64,000 nt of DNA from Ramlibacter pinisoli. GTDB taxonomy: Bacteria; Pseudomonadota; Gammaproteobacteria; Burkholderiales; Burkholderiaceae_C. Both the position numbers and the translations under genes were made by a program. The notes under the pieces were generated by a model. The model was not told the DNA's origin, did no database searches, and worked only from the letters and a program-made list of their open reading frames with translations. Below are positions 7,885-16,879 of this stretch, piece after piece (the stretch's first letter is position 1; every line of letters starts with the position of its first letter). The DNA is taken from NCBI RefSeq assembly GCF_009758015.1, contig NZ_WSEL01000003.1, positions 1,240,001-1,304,000 of the forward strand, written 5' to 3'.

Positions 7885-8859
7885 TCAGTCGATCTTGATC
7901 CCGACGTCCTTCACGATGTTGCGGTACTTCGCCACGTCGCGCGCGAGGATGCGTCCGAACTCGTCCACCGTGCGGCCGGCCGGCTCCTGGCCGAGGGTGA
8001 CCAGGCGGGCCCGCAGATCCTCCTCGCCCAGCGCCTTGTTGACCGCCGCATTGAGGACCGTCACGACCTCGGCGGGCGTGCCGGCGGGCGCCAGGATGCC
8101 CAGGTTGCTGGACACGTCGACGTCGTGGACGCCGGCCTGGGCCATGCCGGGCACGCCGGCAATGAGTGGGGAGGGGCTGGCGCTGAGCACCGCGAGGGCG
8201 CGCAGCTTGCCGGAGCGGATGTGCGGGACCGCCCCGACGTCCGCGATCGTGAACTGCACTTCATTGCCCAGCAGCGCCGTGAGCGCCGGACCGACGCCCT
8301 TGTAGGGCACGTGCAGGAAGCTCACGCCCGCGGAGCGGGCCAGCATTTCGGTCGCCAGGTGCGGAGCGGCCCCGTTGCCGCTCGATGCGTAGGAGACGCG
8401 GCTCGGCTCGGCCTTCGCGGCCTGGACCAGGTCGGCCATGGTGCGGAACTTCGAGGCGGCGTTGACGACCACCACGAACGGCGACTGCGTCACCAGGGCC
8501 ACCGGCGCGAACGACTTCACCGGGTCGTACTTGAGATTGCCGTACAGCGCAGCCGCGGAGCCGTGGGTGATCGTGCCCGTGATGTACAGCGTGTGGCCGT
8601 CGGCGGGGGCGCTGGCCACGTACGCGGCGGCGACAGTGGTGCCGGCACCCGGCTTGTTGTCGATCACCACCGGTTGGCCGAGGTCGCGGCCCAGCCGCTC
8701 GCCCAGCGCACGCGCCGCGACGTCGGTGGAGCCGCCCGGCGGGAAGGGAACGACCAGGCGGATGGGCCTGTTGGGGAAGCTGCTCTGCGCCTGCACGGGC
8801 AGCGCGCTGAAGGCCACCAGCAGGGTGGCCCCGAGGGTCAGGAGTCGGCGAGTGTTCAT
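7885..8859 (-). CDS. Bug family (TctC-like) periplasmic solute receptor
   Basis: 324 residues with signal peptide MNTRRLLTLGATLLVAFSAL (cleavage after VQA-Q). Family loops: LVVPFPPGGSTDVAARAL, VIDNKPGAGTTVA, HVPYKGVGPALTALLG. The start at 8859 lies 11 bp behind the stop of a DapA-family lyase gene, so the two form an operon. No AGGAGACA motif precedes this start, unlike most other receptor genes here. The ligand is likely the precursor of the lyase substrate (inference). Confidence 0.88.
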   Translation of the reverse strand: MNTRRLLTLGATLLVAFSALPVQAQSSFPNRPIRLVVPFPPGGSTDVAARALGERLGRDLGQPVVIDNKPGAGTTVAAAYVASAPADGHTLYITGTITHGSAAALYGNLKYDPVKSFAPVALVTQSPFVVVVNAASKFRTMADLVQAAKAEPSRVSYASSGNGAAPHLATEMLARSAGVSFLHVPYKGVGPALTALLGNEVQFTIADVGAVPHIRSGKLRALAVLSASPSPLIAGVPGMAQAGVHDVDVSSNLGILAPAGTPAEVVTVLNAAVNKALGEEDLRARLVTLGQEPAGRTVDEFGRILARDVAKYRNIVKDVGIKID

Positions 8860-8870
8860 CGGTCGGGCAT

Positions 8871-9881
8871 TCAATGGGCCGGCGGCGTGAGGTCCTTGCG
8901 CACGACCTCGATGCCGCTGGCGGACATCAGGCGCGCCAGTGCACGGATCTCTTCTTCGCGCGGCGACGGCATGGGCTTGCGCATCAGGGGGCTGTCGAGC
9001 AGGCCCCGCAGCCACGCAGCGATCTTGTACCGCACGTGCAGGCGGCCGGGCTCGGAGTAGACGTACTCGTGCAGGCGCGCCATGCCGGCGTTCCAGATCT
9101 CGCGCGCACCCACGAGGTCGTTGCGGCCGAAGGCCTCGATGTGCGCCAGCATGGGTTCCATCGCGTAGTTGAAGGAACCGCTGATCGCGCCGTCGAACTG
9201 CCAGCCCGACGCGAGGTAGTCGTGGAAGAAATGCGCGCTGGACGGCAGCACGGCCACCTCGGGCGCGTGCTCGCGCAGCGCACGGCCGATCAGGCGGGCG
9301 CCCTGGGGCGAATACGTCATCTTCCAGCCGACCACGTTGGGCACCTCGCGGCAGATCTTGAGCGTGGGTTCCAGCGGCAGGCCCAGGCCATACTGCGGGG
9401 TCACGTTCGCGATCGGGTGCGCGAAGATCGGCATGTCGACCGCGCGATCCTGGTCCTTGATCTGGTCGAGCCATACCTCGGGATAGCGGGTGGCATCCCA
9501 CGCGACCGACACGTCCATCGAGCCGGCCGGCGGGATGACGAAGATGCCGTCGGCGCCGATCGCCTTGGCGTCCTGCGCGGTGACGATCACCTCGCGGGTC
9601 GTCCAGGCGAAGGTCCCGGCCAGCACCGGCAGCTTGCCGGCCGCCTCTTCCAGCACGATCTCCAGCACGCGGCGCTTCTCCTCGCGCGTCAGGTAGGAGA
9701 TCTCGCCGGCCTCCGGGTTGGCGATCAGCCCGCCGACCGCGGCGAAGCGGCTCTGCACGTAGTAGCGCACCAGCCGGCGCAGGCCGTCCTCGTCGATGTC
9801 CTCGCCGTTCTTCAGCGGCAGCACCAGCGCCGTGTACAGCCGGTGGGACAGGCTCTTGCGATCCGGGTATCGGGAATTCAT
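8871..9881 (-). CDS. DapA/NAL-family aldolase-like lyase lacking the usual Tyr
   Basis: 336 residues of the dihydrodipicolinate synthase/N-acetylneuraminate lyase family. The Schiff-base Lys187 is in VVGWKMTYS. The usual GTTGE loop is replaced by GGLIANPEAGE (50-60), and the conserved catalytic Tyr of the YN-P motif is replaced by His155 in IFAHPIAN. Family members cleave or form 2-keto acid aldols, or dehydrate sugar acids. The first gene of an operon with a Bug receptor, facing a LysR regulator. The substitutions argue against DapA itself; the substrate is unknown. Confidence 0.8.
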   Translation of the reverse strand: MNSRYPDRKSLSHRLYTALVLPLKNGEDIDEDGLRRLVRYYVQSRFAAVGGLIANPEAGEISYLTREEKRRVLEIVLEEAAGKLPVLAGTFAWTTREVIVTAQDAKAIGADGIFVIPPAGSMDVSVAWDATRYPEVWLDQIKDQDRAVDMPIFAHPIANVTPQYGLGLPLEPTLKICREVPNVVGWKMTYSPQGARLIGRALREHAPEVAVLPSSAHFFHDYLASGWQFDGAISGSFNYAMEPMLAHIEAFGRNDLVGAREIWNAGMARLHEYVYSEPGRLHVRYKIAAWLRGLLDSPLMRKPMPSPREEEIRALARLMSASGIEVVRKDLTPPAH

Positions 9882-10108
9882 GGGATGGCGTCTTCTCTCG
9901 GTGTCGGTGGAGGAACCCTCGGCAGCCAGGCCGCTCGCCGCGCGCGGCGGCCGGTCGTGGGACGCCGGGCCGGGGCGGTTCCGAGTGCTTCCTGTGGGCA
10001 GGATGCGGGCTCTCGGAAGGGGATGCCTAGGGGACCGATCGATGCTAGGGTCCGAGCGAAAATATGTCCAATTTATCTTTGAAAACGCTCGATTAGGGCT
10101 GCTTATCG
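9882..10108. promoter_or_regulatory. Divergent promoter region of the lyase operon and LysR gene
   Basis: 227 bp separate the two divergent starts. The right-hand 60 bp are AT-rich (AAATATGTCCAATTTATC near 10060-10077), including the imperfect inverted repeat AAAT-N7-ATTT, and are the most likely site for promoters and LysR binding. No unique operator could be fixed by eye. Confidence 0.4.
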
Positions 10109-11068
10109 ATGGTCACATTCCGCCAGTTCGAGGCCTTCCTCATGATCGCGGAGCTGGGCTCGTTCACCCGCGCCGCCAGGCACCTGCACATCTCGCAGCC
10201 GGGCCTGAGCCTCATGATCCGCGAGTTCGAGGCGCACTTCGGCAAGCGGCTGTTCGACAGGAGCTCGCGCTCGGTGCTGCTGACCGAATCCGGCCAGGAC
10301 CTCCTGCCCTCGGCGCGGCGCATCGTGGACGAGTTCCAGACGGCCACCTCCCGGCTGCGGGACGCGGATTCCGCGAAGGCCCAGCGGTTGTCCGTCGCCT
10401 CGACCCCGCTGTTCTCGTCGGCCCTGATGCCGGCGGTCTACCAGCGCTTCCGGGACCGCAACCCGCAGGTGGAACTCAGGCTGGCCGTCATGTCGCGCGA
10501 CGAGGTCGGGGACGCCGTGCGCCGGGGCGACCACGATTGCGGTGTCGGCATCTTCAGCGGCAAGGCGCTGGACCTGCAGCGCGATCCGCTGTTCCACTTC
10601 GGCTTCATCCTGCTCACGCCCAGCACGAGCAGCTACCGGCGCGAGACCCAGCCGCGCTGGGTGTCCTGGGAATCCATCCCGAAGGCGCCTTACGTCGAGC
10701 TGCCATGGGACAGCGGCATCCAGCAGGTCATCAACCGGCGCAAGGCTGACGCCGGCGTCCCGGGCCAGCCCCCTGCGCAGGTCATGGATCACCTCGAGAC
10801 CATCATCGGGATGACGGCGGCGGGCGCCGGCCCGTCCATCCTGCCGTCCTTCGTGCTGGCCGCCTGCGGCGGCTTCAACGTCCGGGTGAGCCGCATCCGC
10901 GATGTCCAGCCATCGGCCCTGGCCTTTCATGCCGTCACGGCCCGCGGCCGCGGCAAGCACCCGCTGCTGCCATCCTTCCTCGAAGCCCTCCGGTCGCTGG
11001 TGGCCGAGCAGCCGTGGGCCTCCTGGTGGGAGAGCGTGCAGGCCGCGTCGACCGGCGCTCGCCGCTGA
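10109..11068 (+). CDS. LysR family transcriptional regulator
   Basis: 319 residues. N-terminal winged helix (FRQFEAFLMIAELGSFTRAA, SQPGLSLMIREFEAHFG) is followed by a periplasmic-binding-like effector domain; the RSSRSVLLTESG turn marks the end of the DNA-binding part. It diverges from the DapA-like lyase plus Bug operon and probably activates it. The C-terminal half contains the usual substrate-pocket loops (TPSTSSY, TAAGAGPSILPSF). The effector is not predictable. Confidence 0.88.
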   Translation: MVTFRQFEAFLMIAELGSFTRAARHLHISQPGLSLMIREFEAHFGKRLFDRSSRSVLLTESGQDLLPSARRIVDEFQTATSRLRDADSAKAQRLSVASTPLFSSALMPAVYQRFRDRNPQVELRLAVMSRDEVGDAVRRGDHDCGVGIFSGKALDLQRDPLFHFGFILLTPSTSSYRRETQPRWVSWESIPKAPYVELPWDSGIQQVINRRKADAGVPGQPPAQVMDHLETIIGMTAAGAGPSILPSFVLAACGGFNVRVSRIRDVQPSALAFHAVTARGRGKHPLLPSFLEALRSLVAEQPWASWWESVQAASTGARR

Positions 11069-11078
11069 CGCCCGGCCG

Positions 11079-12002
11079 CTAGCCGGGAAGCCGCGCGGCC
11101 GCCTGCTTCAGCGCAGCGGCGAATTCCTGCGCGGCCGGCTTCGGCTGCGTGCCGCGCCGTGTCACCAGGTACAGCTCGAGGTGGACCACGGGGTCGCGCA
11201 GCATGGTCACGCCCAGCCCCTGGCGCACGCACTCCTCGACGGCGAACGACGGGATGACCGCATGGCCGCGGCCGGCGCGGACCATGGCGATGATGGTGCC
11301 GATCAGGTTCATCCGGGGACGCTCCTCGGGTGACTGCCCGATCCGGGCCAGTTCCTTCTCGATGAGGGCCTGGATCGGGTTGTCCGCCGGCAGGCTGACC
11401 AGCGGCAGCCCCAGGAGACTGCTCCACGGCAGGCCGGACCGGCGGCCGGCAGGGCCTTCGCCCGGCGGGCTGATGCGCATCAGCCGGAACTTGCACAACG
11501 GCTGGCGCAGCAGCCCCACCGCCGGCTTGACGAAGAACCCCAGGCCGATGTCGGCCTCGCCCTGCAGCGCCCGTTGGCGCACCACGCTGACGTCGACGTC
11601 CGCCAGCGCGATCTGCACATGGGGATGCGACTCGCCGAACGCACGGATGACGTCCGGCAACAGGCTGGCCGACACCATCGGCGTGGCGGCGACGTCCAGG
11701 CGGGAGCGCACCGCCGCGTCGGTCCCGCCCAGCGCCGCCTGCACGCCGCGCAGTTCGCCGACGACCTTTTCGGCGATGGGTTGCAACCGGCGCCCTGCAT
11801 CGGTCAGCGTCACCGATCGCGTGGTGCGATCGAACAGGCGCGCGCCGACCTGCTCCTCGAGCTCCTTGACCAGCATGCTCATCCCCGACGGCGACAGGTG
11901 GACCTGCTCGGCAGCCCTGGCGAAGCTCTGCAGGCGGATCACCTCGAGGAAGGCGAGCAATTGCCGGCTGCTCACATTGATCAATCTTTCTGACGGATTC
12001 AT
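11079..12002 (-). CDS. LysR family transcriptional regulator
   Basis: 307 residues. Helix-turn-helix SSRQLLAFLEVIRLQSFARA with HLSPSGMSMLVKELEEQ; effector domain follows RTTRSVTLTDAGRRL. It is convergent with the preceding LysR gene and diverges from a Bug receptor/FAD monooxygenase operon across a 73-bp gap holding a clear inverted repeat (12016-12033). It likely controls that operon and itself. The ATG at 12002 gives the complete DNA-binding domain. Confidence 0.88.
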   Translation of the reverse strand: MNPSERLINVSSRQLLAFLEVIRLQSFARAAEQVHLSPSGMSMLVKELEEQVGARLFDRTTRSVTLTDAGRRLQPIAEKVVGELRGVQAALGGTDAAVRSRLDVAATPMVSASLLPDVIRAFGESHPHVQIALADVDVSVVRQRALQGEADIGLGFFVKPAVGLLRQPLCKFRLMRISPPGEGPAGRRSGLPWSSLLGLPLVSLPADNPIQALIEKELARIGQSPEERPRMNLIGTIIAMVRAGRGHAVIPSFAVEECVRQGLGVTMLRDPVVHLELYLVTRRGTQPKPAAQEFAAALKQAAARLPG

Positions 12003-12015
12003 CAGAATGTTCCGT

Positions 12016-12033
12016 TTGATTCAAGTCAATCAA
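12016..12033. promoter_or_regulatory. LysR-type inverted repeat
   Basis: TTGATT-N6-AATCAA is an inverted repeat with perfect 6-bp arms, containing the T-N11-A signature of LysR boxes. It is 14 bp from the LysR start and 43 bp from the Bug start, the right place for a shared activator/autorepressor site. Confidence 0.6.
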
Positions 12034-12075
12034 CCGGCTTCAATTGTCGGTTACCCGTCAACCAGGACACGAGAC

Positions 12076-13071
12076 ATGAGCATGGACACCCTGTCCCCGC
12101 CCTCCTCCTTGCGCCGCCGGCACCTCGTGCTGGGCGGCCTGGCCGCGGCCGCGGCCCCCTGGGCCAGCGCCCAGGGTTCGAGCGATACCCCGGTGCGCCT
12201 CATCGTGCCGTTCACGCCCGGCACCGGCATCGACCTGATCGCGCGCCAGATCGGCCCGGCGCTGTCGGACCGCCTCAAGCGCCCGTTCTTCGTGGAAAAC
12301 AAGGCCGGTGCCTCCGGCAACATCGGCACGCAGGAAGTCACCCGCGCGACGCCCGACGGCACCACCCTGCTCGTGAGCGTCAACACGCTCGTGATGAACA
12401 TGGCCCTGTACCCGAAGGCGGGCTTCGACCCGCTCAAGGACCTGGCGCCGGTCAGCCTGACCAGCTGGGGGCAGCTGCTGCTGGTGGCCAACCCGGGCAC
12501 GGGCATCGACTCGCTCAAGGGCCTGGTCGAGCGTGCCAAGGCCAAGCCCGGTGCACTCAACTATGGCTCACCCGGTGCCGGCACGCCGCACCACCTGGCC
12601 ATGGAACTCCTGAAGAACCGGGCCAAGGTGTCCCTGACCCACATCAGCTACCGGGGCACCGCGCCCGCGGTGACCGACCTGCTGGGCGGCCAGATCGACG
12701 TGATGTTCCTGCCGATCCACGTGGCCCTGCAGCACGTCAAGGCCGGCAAGCTCAAGGCGCTGGCCATCAGCTCCACGAAGTCCAGCCCCCTGCTGCCCGA
12801 CGTGCCGCCGCTGAACAGCCTCAACCTGGGCGACATGAACGTCGACATGTGGTACGGCGTGCTGGCCCCGGCCGGCACGCCGCAGCCATTCATCGAGCGG
12901 CTGAACACGGAACTGCGCGACATCCTGGCGCTGCCGGCCGTGGCCAAGGCGTTCGAAACCCAGGGCATGACGCCGGCCCACAGCACGCCCGACCAGTTCC
13001 GCCAGGTGATGGTGGCGGACGCCAAGCGCTGGGCCGACCTGATCAAGGCACAGAAGATCACCGCGGAGTAA
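12076..13071 (+). CDS. Bug family (TctC-like) periplasmic receptor, possible Tat signal
   Basis: 331 residues from ATG 12076 (MSMDTLSPPSSLRRRHLVLG). The signal region carries Arg-Arg-Arg-His-Leu-Val-Leu-Gly, which resembles a twin-arginine signal, then a short hydrophobic stretch ending PWASAQ. Family motifs are LIVPFTPGTGIDLIAR (note TPGTG in place of the usual PGG), VENKAGASGNIGT, and ISYRGTAPAVTDLLGG. The FAD monooxygenase gene begins 8 bp downstream, so the two are one operon under the divergent LysR. The ligand is probably an aromatic or cyclic acid that the monooxygenase attacks (inference). Confidence 0.88.
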   Translation: MSMDTLSPPSSLRRRHLVLGGLAAAAAPWASAQGSSDTPVRLIVPFTPGTGIDLIARQIGPALSDRLKRPFFVENKAGASGNIGTQEVTRATPDGTTLLVSVNTLVMNMALYPKAGFDPLKDLAPVSLTSWGQLLLVANPGTGIDSLKGLVERAKAKPGALNYGSPGAGTPHHLAMELLKNRAKVSLTHISYRGTAPAVTDLLGGQIDVMFLPIHVALQHVKAGKLKALAISSTKSSPLLPDVPPLNSLNLGDMNVDMWYGVLAPAGTPQPFIERLNTELRDILALPAVAKAFETQGMTPAHSTPDQFRQVMVADAKRWADLIKAQKITAE

Positions 13072-13079
13072 ACGACAGC

Positions 13080-14693
13080 ATGAGCACGGAACAAACGAGT
13101 CACGGCGCGCACGACGCCGAAGTGGTGATCGTCGGCGGCGGTCCGGTGGGCATGGGGCTGGCGATCGAGCTGGGCCAGCGGGGCATCCGCACCATCGTGG
13201 TGGAGCGCTATCCGCAGCCGCAGCCCATTCCGAAGGGCCAGAACCTGACCCAGCGGACCATGGAGCACTTCCACTTCTGGGGCATCGAGAAGGAACTGCG
13301 GGCCGCCCGCACCATCCCGCCCGAGTACGGTATCGGCGGGTTGACCGCCTACGGCACCCTGCTGGGCTCGCACGTCTACGACTGGCTGCAGCGCGACCTG
13401 GTCCAGCAGTACTACTTCACGGCCAACGAACGGCTGCCGCAGTACGCCACCGAGGCGGTGCTGCGCAAGCGCGTCGCCGAACTGCCCTCCGTGCAGACGC
13501 TGTATGGCTGGGACGCCCAGGGCGTGGCGCAGGACGCCGGGGGCGTGTCGGTCACGATCACCGATCGTGCTGGCAGCCGCCGCGAACTGCGCGCCGCCTA
13601 CGTGGTCGGCTGCGACGGCGCCCGTTCGCTGGTGCGCGAGCAGGCTGGCTTCACGCAGACGCGCACCGACCATGACCGCATGATGGTCCTGCTCGTGTTC
13701 CGCTCGCGCGAACTGCACCAGCTGCTGGCGCGCTACCCCGGCAAGTCCTACTACAACGTGCTGCAGCCCGAGCTCAAGGGCTACTGGAAATTCTTCGGCC
13801 GCGTCGACCTGGGCAACACCTGGTTCTTCCATGCGCCGGTCCCGCCGGGCACGACGAAGGAGAACTTCGACTTCGCTGCCTACCTGCACGAGGCCGTGGG
13901 CGCGCCGTTCGACGTCGAGTTCGAGCACATCGGGTTCTGGGACCTGCGCTTCATGCTGGCGGATTCGTACCGCCAGGGCCGTGCCTTCATCGCCGGCGAC
14001 GCCGCACACAGCCACCCGCCCTATGGCGGCTACGGCGTGAACTCGGGCCTGGAGGATGCGCGCAACCTGGGCTGGAAGCTGGCCGCGGCGCTACGCGGCT
14101 GGGGCGGCGAGCGGCTGCTGGACTCCTACGACGCCGAGCGGCGCCCGGTGTTCCAGTCCACCATCCGCGACTTCATCGCCAAGTCGATCGAGACCGACAA
14201 GCAGTTCCTCGAGACATTCGACCCGGGCCGCGACCGCGCCGCCTTCGAGCAGGCGTGGGGAGCGCGCGCCCAGGGCGCGGTGGGCGAAGTCCATGCCTTC
14301 GAGCCACACTACGAAGGCTCTCCGGTGGTGGGCGGTGCGCCCGGCGCGGTGAGCAGCGCCCAGGGCTCGCACCGCTTCGAGGCCCGGGCCGGCCACCACC
14401 TGGCGCCGGCCAGGCTGGTCTCGGGACGCAACGTGTTCGAGGCGCTGGGCCCGGGCTACACCCTGCTGGCCCTCGGGGCCGGGCCAGGCACCCTGCAGGC
14501 GTTCAACGACGCCGCCCGCGAGCTGTCGCTGCCACTGACCATCGTGGAAGAACCGGCAGCCGGCGAGACGGCGCGGTACGAGGCCAGCCTCGTGCTCGTG
14601 CGGCCGGACCAGTTCGTGGCCTGGACGGTGCGGCAGCCGCAGGTCGCGCCGCAGGAAGCGCTGCGCCTGCTGCGCCTCGTCCGCGGCTCCTAG
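13080..14693 (+). CDS. FAD-dependent aromatic-type monooxygenase
   Basis: 537 residues of the p-hydroxybenzoate hydroxylase/TfdB class. Seen: N-terminal dinucleotide fold AEVVIVGGGPVGMGLAIELG followed by an acidic strand end (VVERYP); the YVVGCDGARSLVR motif that contacts FAD and NAD(P)H; GDAAHSHPPYGGYGVNSGLE near residue 305-325. The C-terminus has the thioredoxin-like segment of phenol hydroxylases (HHLAPARLVSG... FEALGPGYTLLALG). It would hydroxylate an aromatic or enolic substrate in the cytoplasm with NAD(P)H and O2. It is the second gene of the operon behind a Bug receptor. Confidence 0.88.
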   Translation: MSTEQTSHGAHDAEVVIVGGGPVGMGLAIELGQRGIRTIVVERYPQPQPIPKGQNLTQRTMEHFHFWGIEKELRAARTIPPEYGIGGLTAYGTLLGSHVYDWLQRDLVQQYYFTANERLPQYATEAVLRKRVAELPSVQTLYGWDAQGVAQDAGGVSVTITDRAGSRRELRAAYVVGCDGARSLVREQAGFTQTRTDHDRMMVLLVFRSRELHQLLARYPGKSYYNVLQPELKGYWKFFGRVDLGNTWFFHAPVPPGTTKENFDFAAYLHEAVGAPFDVEFEHIGFWDLRFMLADSYRQGRAFIAGDAAHSHPPYGGYGVNSGLEDARNLGWKLAAALRGWGGERLLDSYDAERRPVFQSTIRDFIAKSIETDKQFLETFDPGRDRAAFEQAWGARAQGAVGEVHAFEPHYEGSPVVGGAPGAVSSAQGSHRFEARAGHHLAPARLVSGRNVFEALGPGYTLLALGAGPGTLQAFNDAARELSLPLTIVEEPAAGETARYEASLVLVRPDQFVAWTVRQPQVAPQEALRLLRLVRGS

Positions 14694-14710
14694 CGCCCGC
14701 CGGCGCGCGC

Positions 14711-14917
14711 TCACTCGAGCGTGAAGCCGGCCTTGACCGTCACCTGCCAGTGGGCGACCTTGCCGTCCTGGATGTGGCCGCGCGTCTCCACGACTTCGAA
14801 CCACTGCAGGTTGCGCACGGTCTCGCTGGCCTTGGCGATGGCCTTGTTGACGGCATCCTCGATGCCGGTGGGCGAGGATCCGGTGAGTTCGAGCATCTTG
14901 TAGACGTGGCTGGACAT
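14711..14917 (-). CDS. Dodecin family flavin-binding protein
   Basis: 68 residues, the usual dodecin length. Starts [20 protein letters not shown] and includes the dodecin signature of a Trp in [12 protein letters not shown] and the terminal strand [12 protein letters not shown]. Dodecins form 12-mers that store or buffer flavins. AGGAGACGCC precedes the ATG. It is convergent with the flavin monooxygenase gene, a plausible but unproven functional link. Confidence 0.88.
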   Translation of the reverse strand: MSSHVYKMLELTGSSPTGIEDAVNKAIAKASETVRNLQWFEVVETRGHIQDGKVAHWQVTVKAGFTLE

Positions 14918-15042
14918 GGCGTCTCCTGGCGAGGGCCGCTCGCGCCAGCCCGGCCGTCATGGCGGGTGGCGAACGGAAGTTCCAGTATGGGCGTGCGCGC
15001 CGCGATGCGGGCGTCCGCACGGCGGGCGGCTGCCGATGAGCG

Positions 15043-15522
15043 TCAGCCGCGCCGGGCCGCCTCGATCGCGGCGATGTCGATCTTGCCCATCTCCATCATC
15101 GCCTCGAAGGCGCGCCTGGCGGCGGCGGGGTCGGGATCGGTGATCGCGGCGATGAGGGCGCGCGGCGTGATCTGCCACGACAGGCCCCACTTGTCCTTGC
15201 ACCAGCCGCAGGCGCTTTCCTGGCCGCCGTTGCCCACGACCGCATTCCACAGGCGGTCGGTCTCGGCCTGGTCGTCGGTGGCGACCTGGAACGAGAACGC
15301 CTCGTTGTGCTGGAACGCCGGGCCGCCGTTGAGGCCGAGGCACGGGATGCCGATCACGGTGAACTCGACCGTGAGCACATCGCCCTGCTTGCCCGACGGG
15401 TAGTCGGCGGGGGCGCGATGGACGGCGCCGACCGCGCTGTCCGGGAACGTCCGGGCATAGAACTGCGCGGCTTCCAGGGCGGTGCCGTCGTACCAGAGGC
15501 AGATCGTGTTCCTGGCGATCAC
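15043..15522 (-). CDS. VOC superfamily protein (PhnB-like)
   Basis: 159 residues of the glyoxalase/bleomycin-resistance fold, PhnB/3-demethylubiquinone-methyltransferase-like subgroup. Typical features: TICLWYDGTALEAAQFYA at the start, VEFTVIGIPCLGLNGGP in the middle, and WGLSWQITP near the C-terminal third, where CGWCKDKWG is characteristic. No substrate is assignable. It stands alone between dodecin and azlD on the same strand. Confidence 0.82.
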   Translation of the reverse strand: MIARNTICLWYDGTALEAAQFYARTFPDSAVGAVHRAPADYPSGKQGDVLTVEFTVIGIPCLGLNGGPAFQHNEAFSFQVATDDQAETDRLWNAVVGNGGQESACGWCKDKWGLSWQITPRALIAAITDPDPAAARRAFEAMMEMGKIDIAAIEAARRG

Positions 15523-15567
15523 GGGGCTTCTCCCAGTCGTGGCGGGAGGTGCATCCTACGCCCGCCC

Positions 15568-15897
15568 CTACCAGCCCAGCCCGAACCGCAATGCCAGCAT
15601 GACGCCTGTGCCGCAGACGATGGTGCCGAACAGGCTGGGGCGCCAGCTGTAGAACAGCAGGCCCGCCACGGCGCCGAAGATGCGCGGATCACGCCAGGTG
15701 TCGATCAGGTGGCCCTGCGTCAGCACCAGTTCCGGCGCCACGACGGCGGCCAGGGCGGCGGTGGGCGCATAGCGCAACCCCTCGTGCAGCCAGCGCGGCA
15801 TGGGAAGGTCGTCCTTGGGCAGCAGGAAGAACGAGCGGCACAGCAGCGTGACCACGGCCATGCCGACCGTCGTGAGGAAGAGCTCGAAAGCACTCAT
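15568..15897 (-). CDS. azlD: AzlD family branched-chain amino acid exporter subunit
   Basis: 109 residues with about four hydrophobic segments (ELFLTTVGMAVVTLLC, APTAALAAVVAPELVL, IFGAVAGLLFYSW, TIVCGTGVMLALRF). The motif CRSFFLL-P near residue 20 is typical of AzlD. Its ATG overlaps the azlC stop codon (ATGA at 15894-15897), so translation is probably coupled. With AzlC it forms an inner-membrane exporter of branched-chain amino acids or analogues. Confidence 0.85.
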   Translation of the reverse strand: MSAFELFLTTVGMAVVTLLCRSFFLLPKDDLPMPRWLHEGLRYAPTAALAAVVAPELVLTQGHLIDTWRDPRIFGAVAGLLFYSWRPSLFGTIVCGTGVMLALRFGLGW

Positions 15898-16646
15898 GGC
15901 TTGCCTCGCGCGCGCCGGGCCTGCGCATGGTCGGCGAGCACGCCGACCGCAACGGCCGCCGCGATGGCAACCAGGATGTTCAGCTTCAGGGGCAGTGCAT
16001 AGGCCGCGATGGCGGCGCTGCCGGCCACCACCGCCGCCACCCATGTCGAGGGCTTGCGCAGCTGCGTGCAGGTCAACGCCAGCAGGGCCATCGTGCCGGC
16101 AAAGGCCAGGCCCCACGACGTCGGGATGCCGCTGCCGGCGACGATGCCGGTGATGATGGACAGCTGCCAGACGCCGAACGTCACCAGGGAGCTGCCCAGG
16201 AAGTACTCCTCGTGGTCGCGGCCGCGTGCGGGTTCGGGGAAGCGCCGGATGAACAGGGCGAAGCCCGTGTCGCCCATCAGGAAGCTGAAGGCGATGCGCT
16301 GCCGGCGCGGCAGGTGCATGAAGTAGGGGCGGAAGTGGAAACTGAAGGCCACGAAGCGCAGGCTGACGCACAGCGTGGTGGCCCACACCACCCACATCGG
16401 CGCGCCGGACATGATCAGCGGCAGGGCCGCGATCTGGGCCGAGCCGGCATACACGACGATGGACATGAAGATGGCGAGCGGCACGCCCATCCCGGTCTTG
16501 GCCATCGCCACCCCCGCCACCAGCCCCCAGGCGGCGATGCCGATCGCCATCGGGATCGCCTCGGCCGCCCCCTCCCGGAACAGGGGACGCCGGGCGGTGG
16601 CCAGCGCCTGCGCATGGATCGACTCGAGACCGGACTTCAGAGACAC
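15894..16646 (-). CDS. azlC: AzlC family branched-chain amino acid exporter subunit
   Basis: About 250 residues from a GTG at 16644-16646, preceded by GAGGGGAAGC as ribosome binding site; longer frames to 16862 add a low-complexity stretch that does not look like AzlC. Typical AzlC motifs are FREGAAEAIPMAIGIAAWG, VVYAGSAQIAALPL, and LRFVAFSFHFRPYF, with six or so membrane helices. Couples to azlD through a 4-bp overlap. The pair diverges from an AhpD-like gene. Confidence 0.85.
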   Translation of the reverse strand: MSLKSGLESIHAQALATARRPLFREGAAEAIPMAIGIAAWGLVAGVAMAKTGMGVPLAIFMSIVVYAGSAQIAALPLIMSGAPMWVVWATTLCVSLRFVAFSFHFRPYFMHLPRRQRIAFSFLMGDTGFALFIRRFPEPARGRDHEEYFLGSSLVTFGVWQLSIITGIVAGSGIPTSWGLAFAGTMALLALTCTQLRKPSTWVAAVVAGSAAIAAYALPLKLNILVAIAAAVAVGVLADHAQARRARGKP

Positions 16647-16879
16647 GCTTCCCCTCGCGGCAAGCGGGGATTGTCTCGCGGGACGGACCGGCTCGCTGTC
16701 AGGGACCTGTAGTGTCTGACGGCCTGGCGGCGGACGTGGGGCGGACGCGGCCAGGTCGCCCGTTGAACGGCACGCATGGCGCCCTTGCAGATTCATCAGT
16801 TCCCCTGCTGCCAGGGTTCCTCCAAGATCGCCCCCCGGCCCCTTGCGGGCCCGTCCGATCACCCCAGGAGAAGTCCCCC

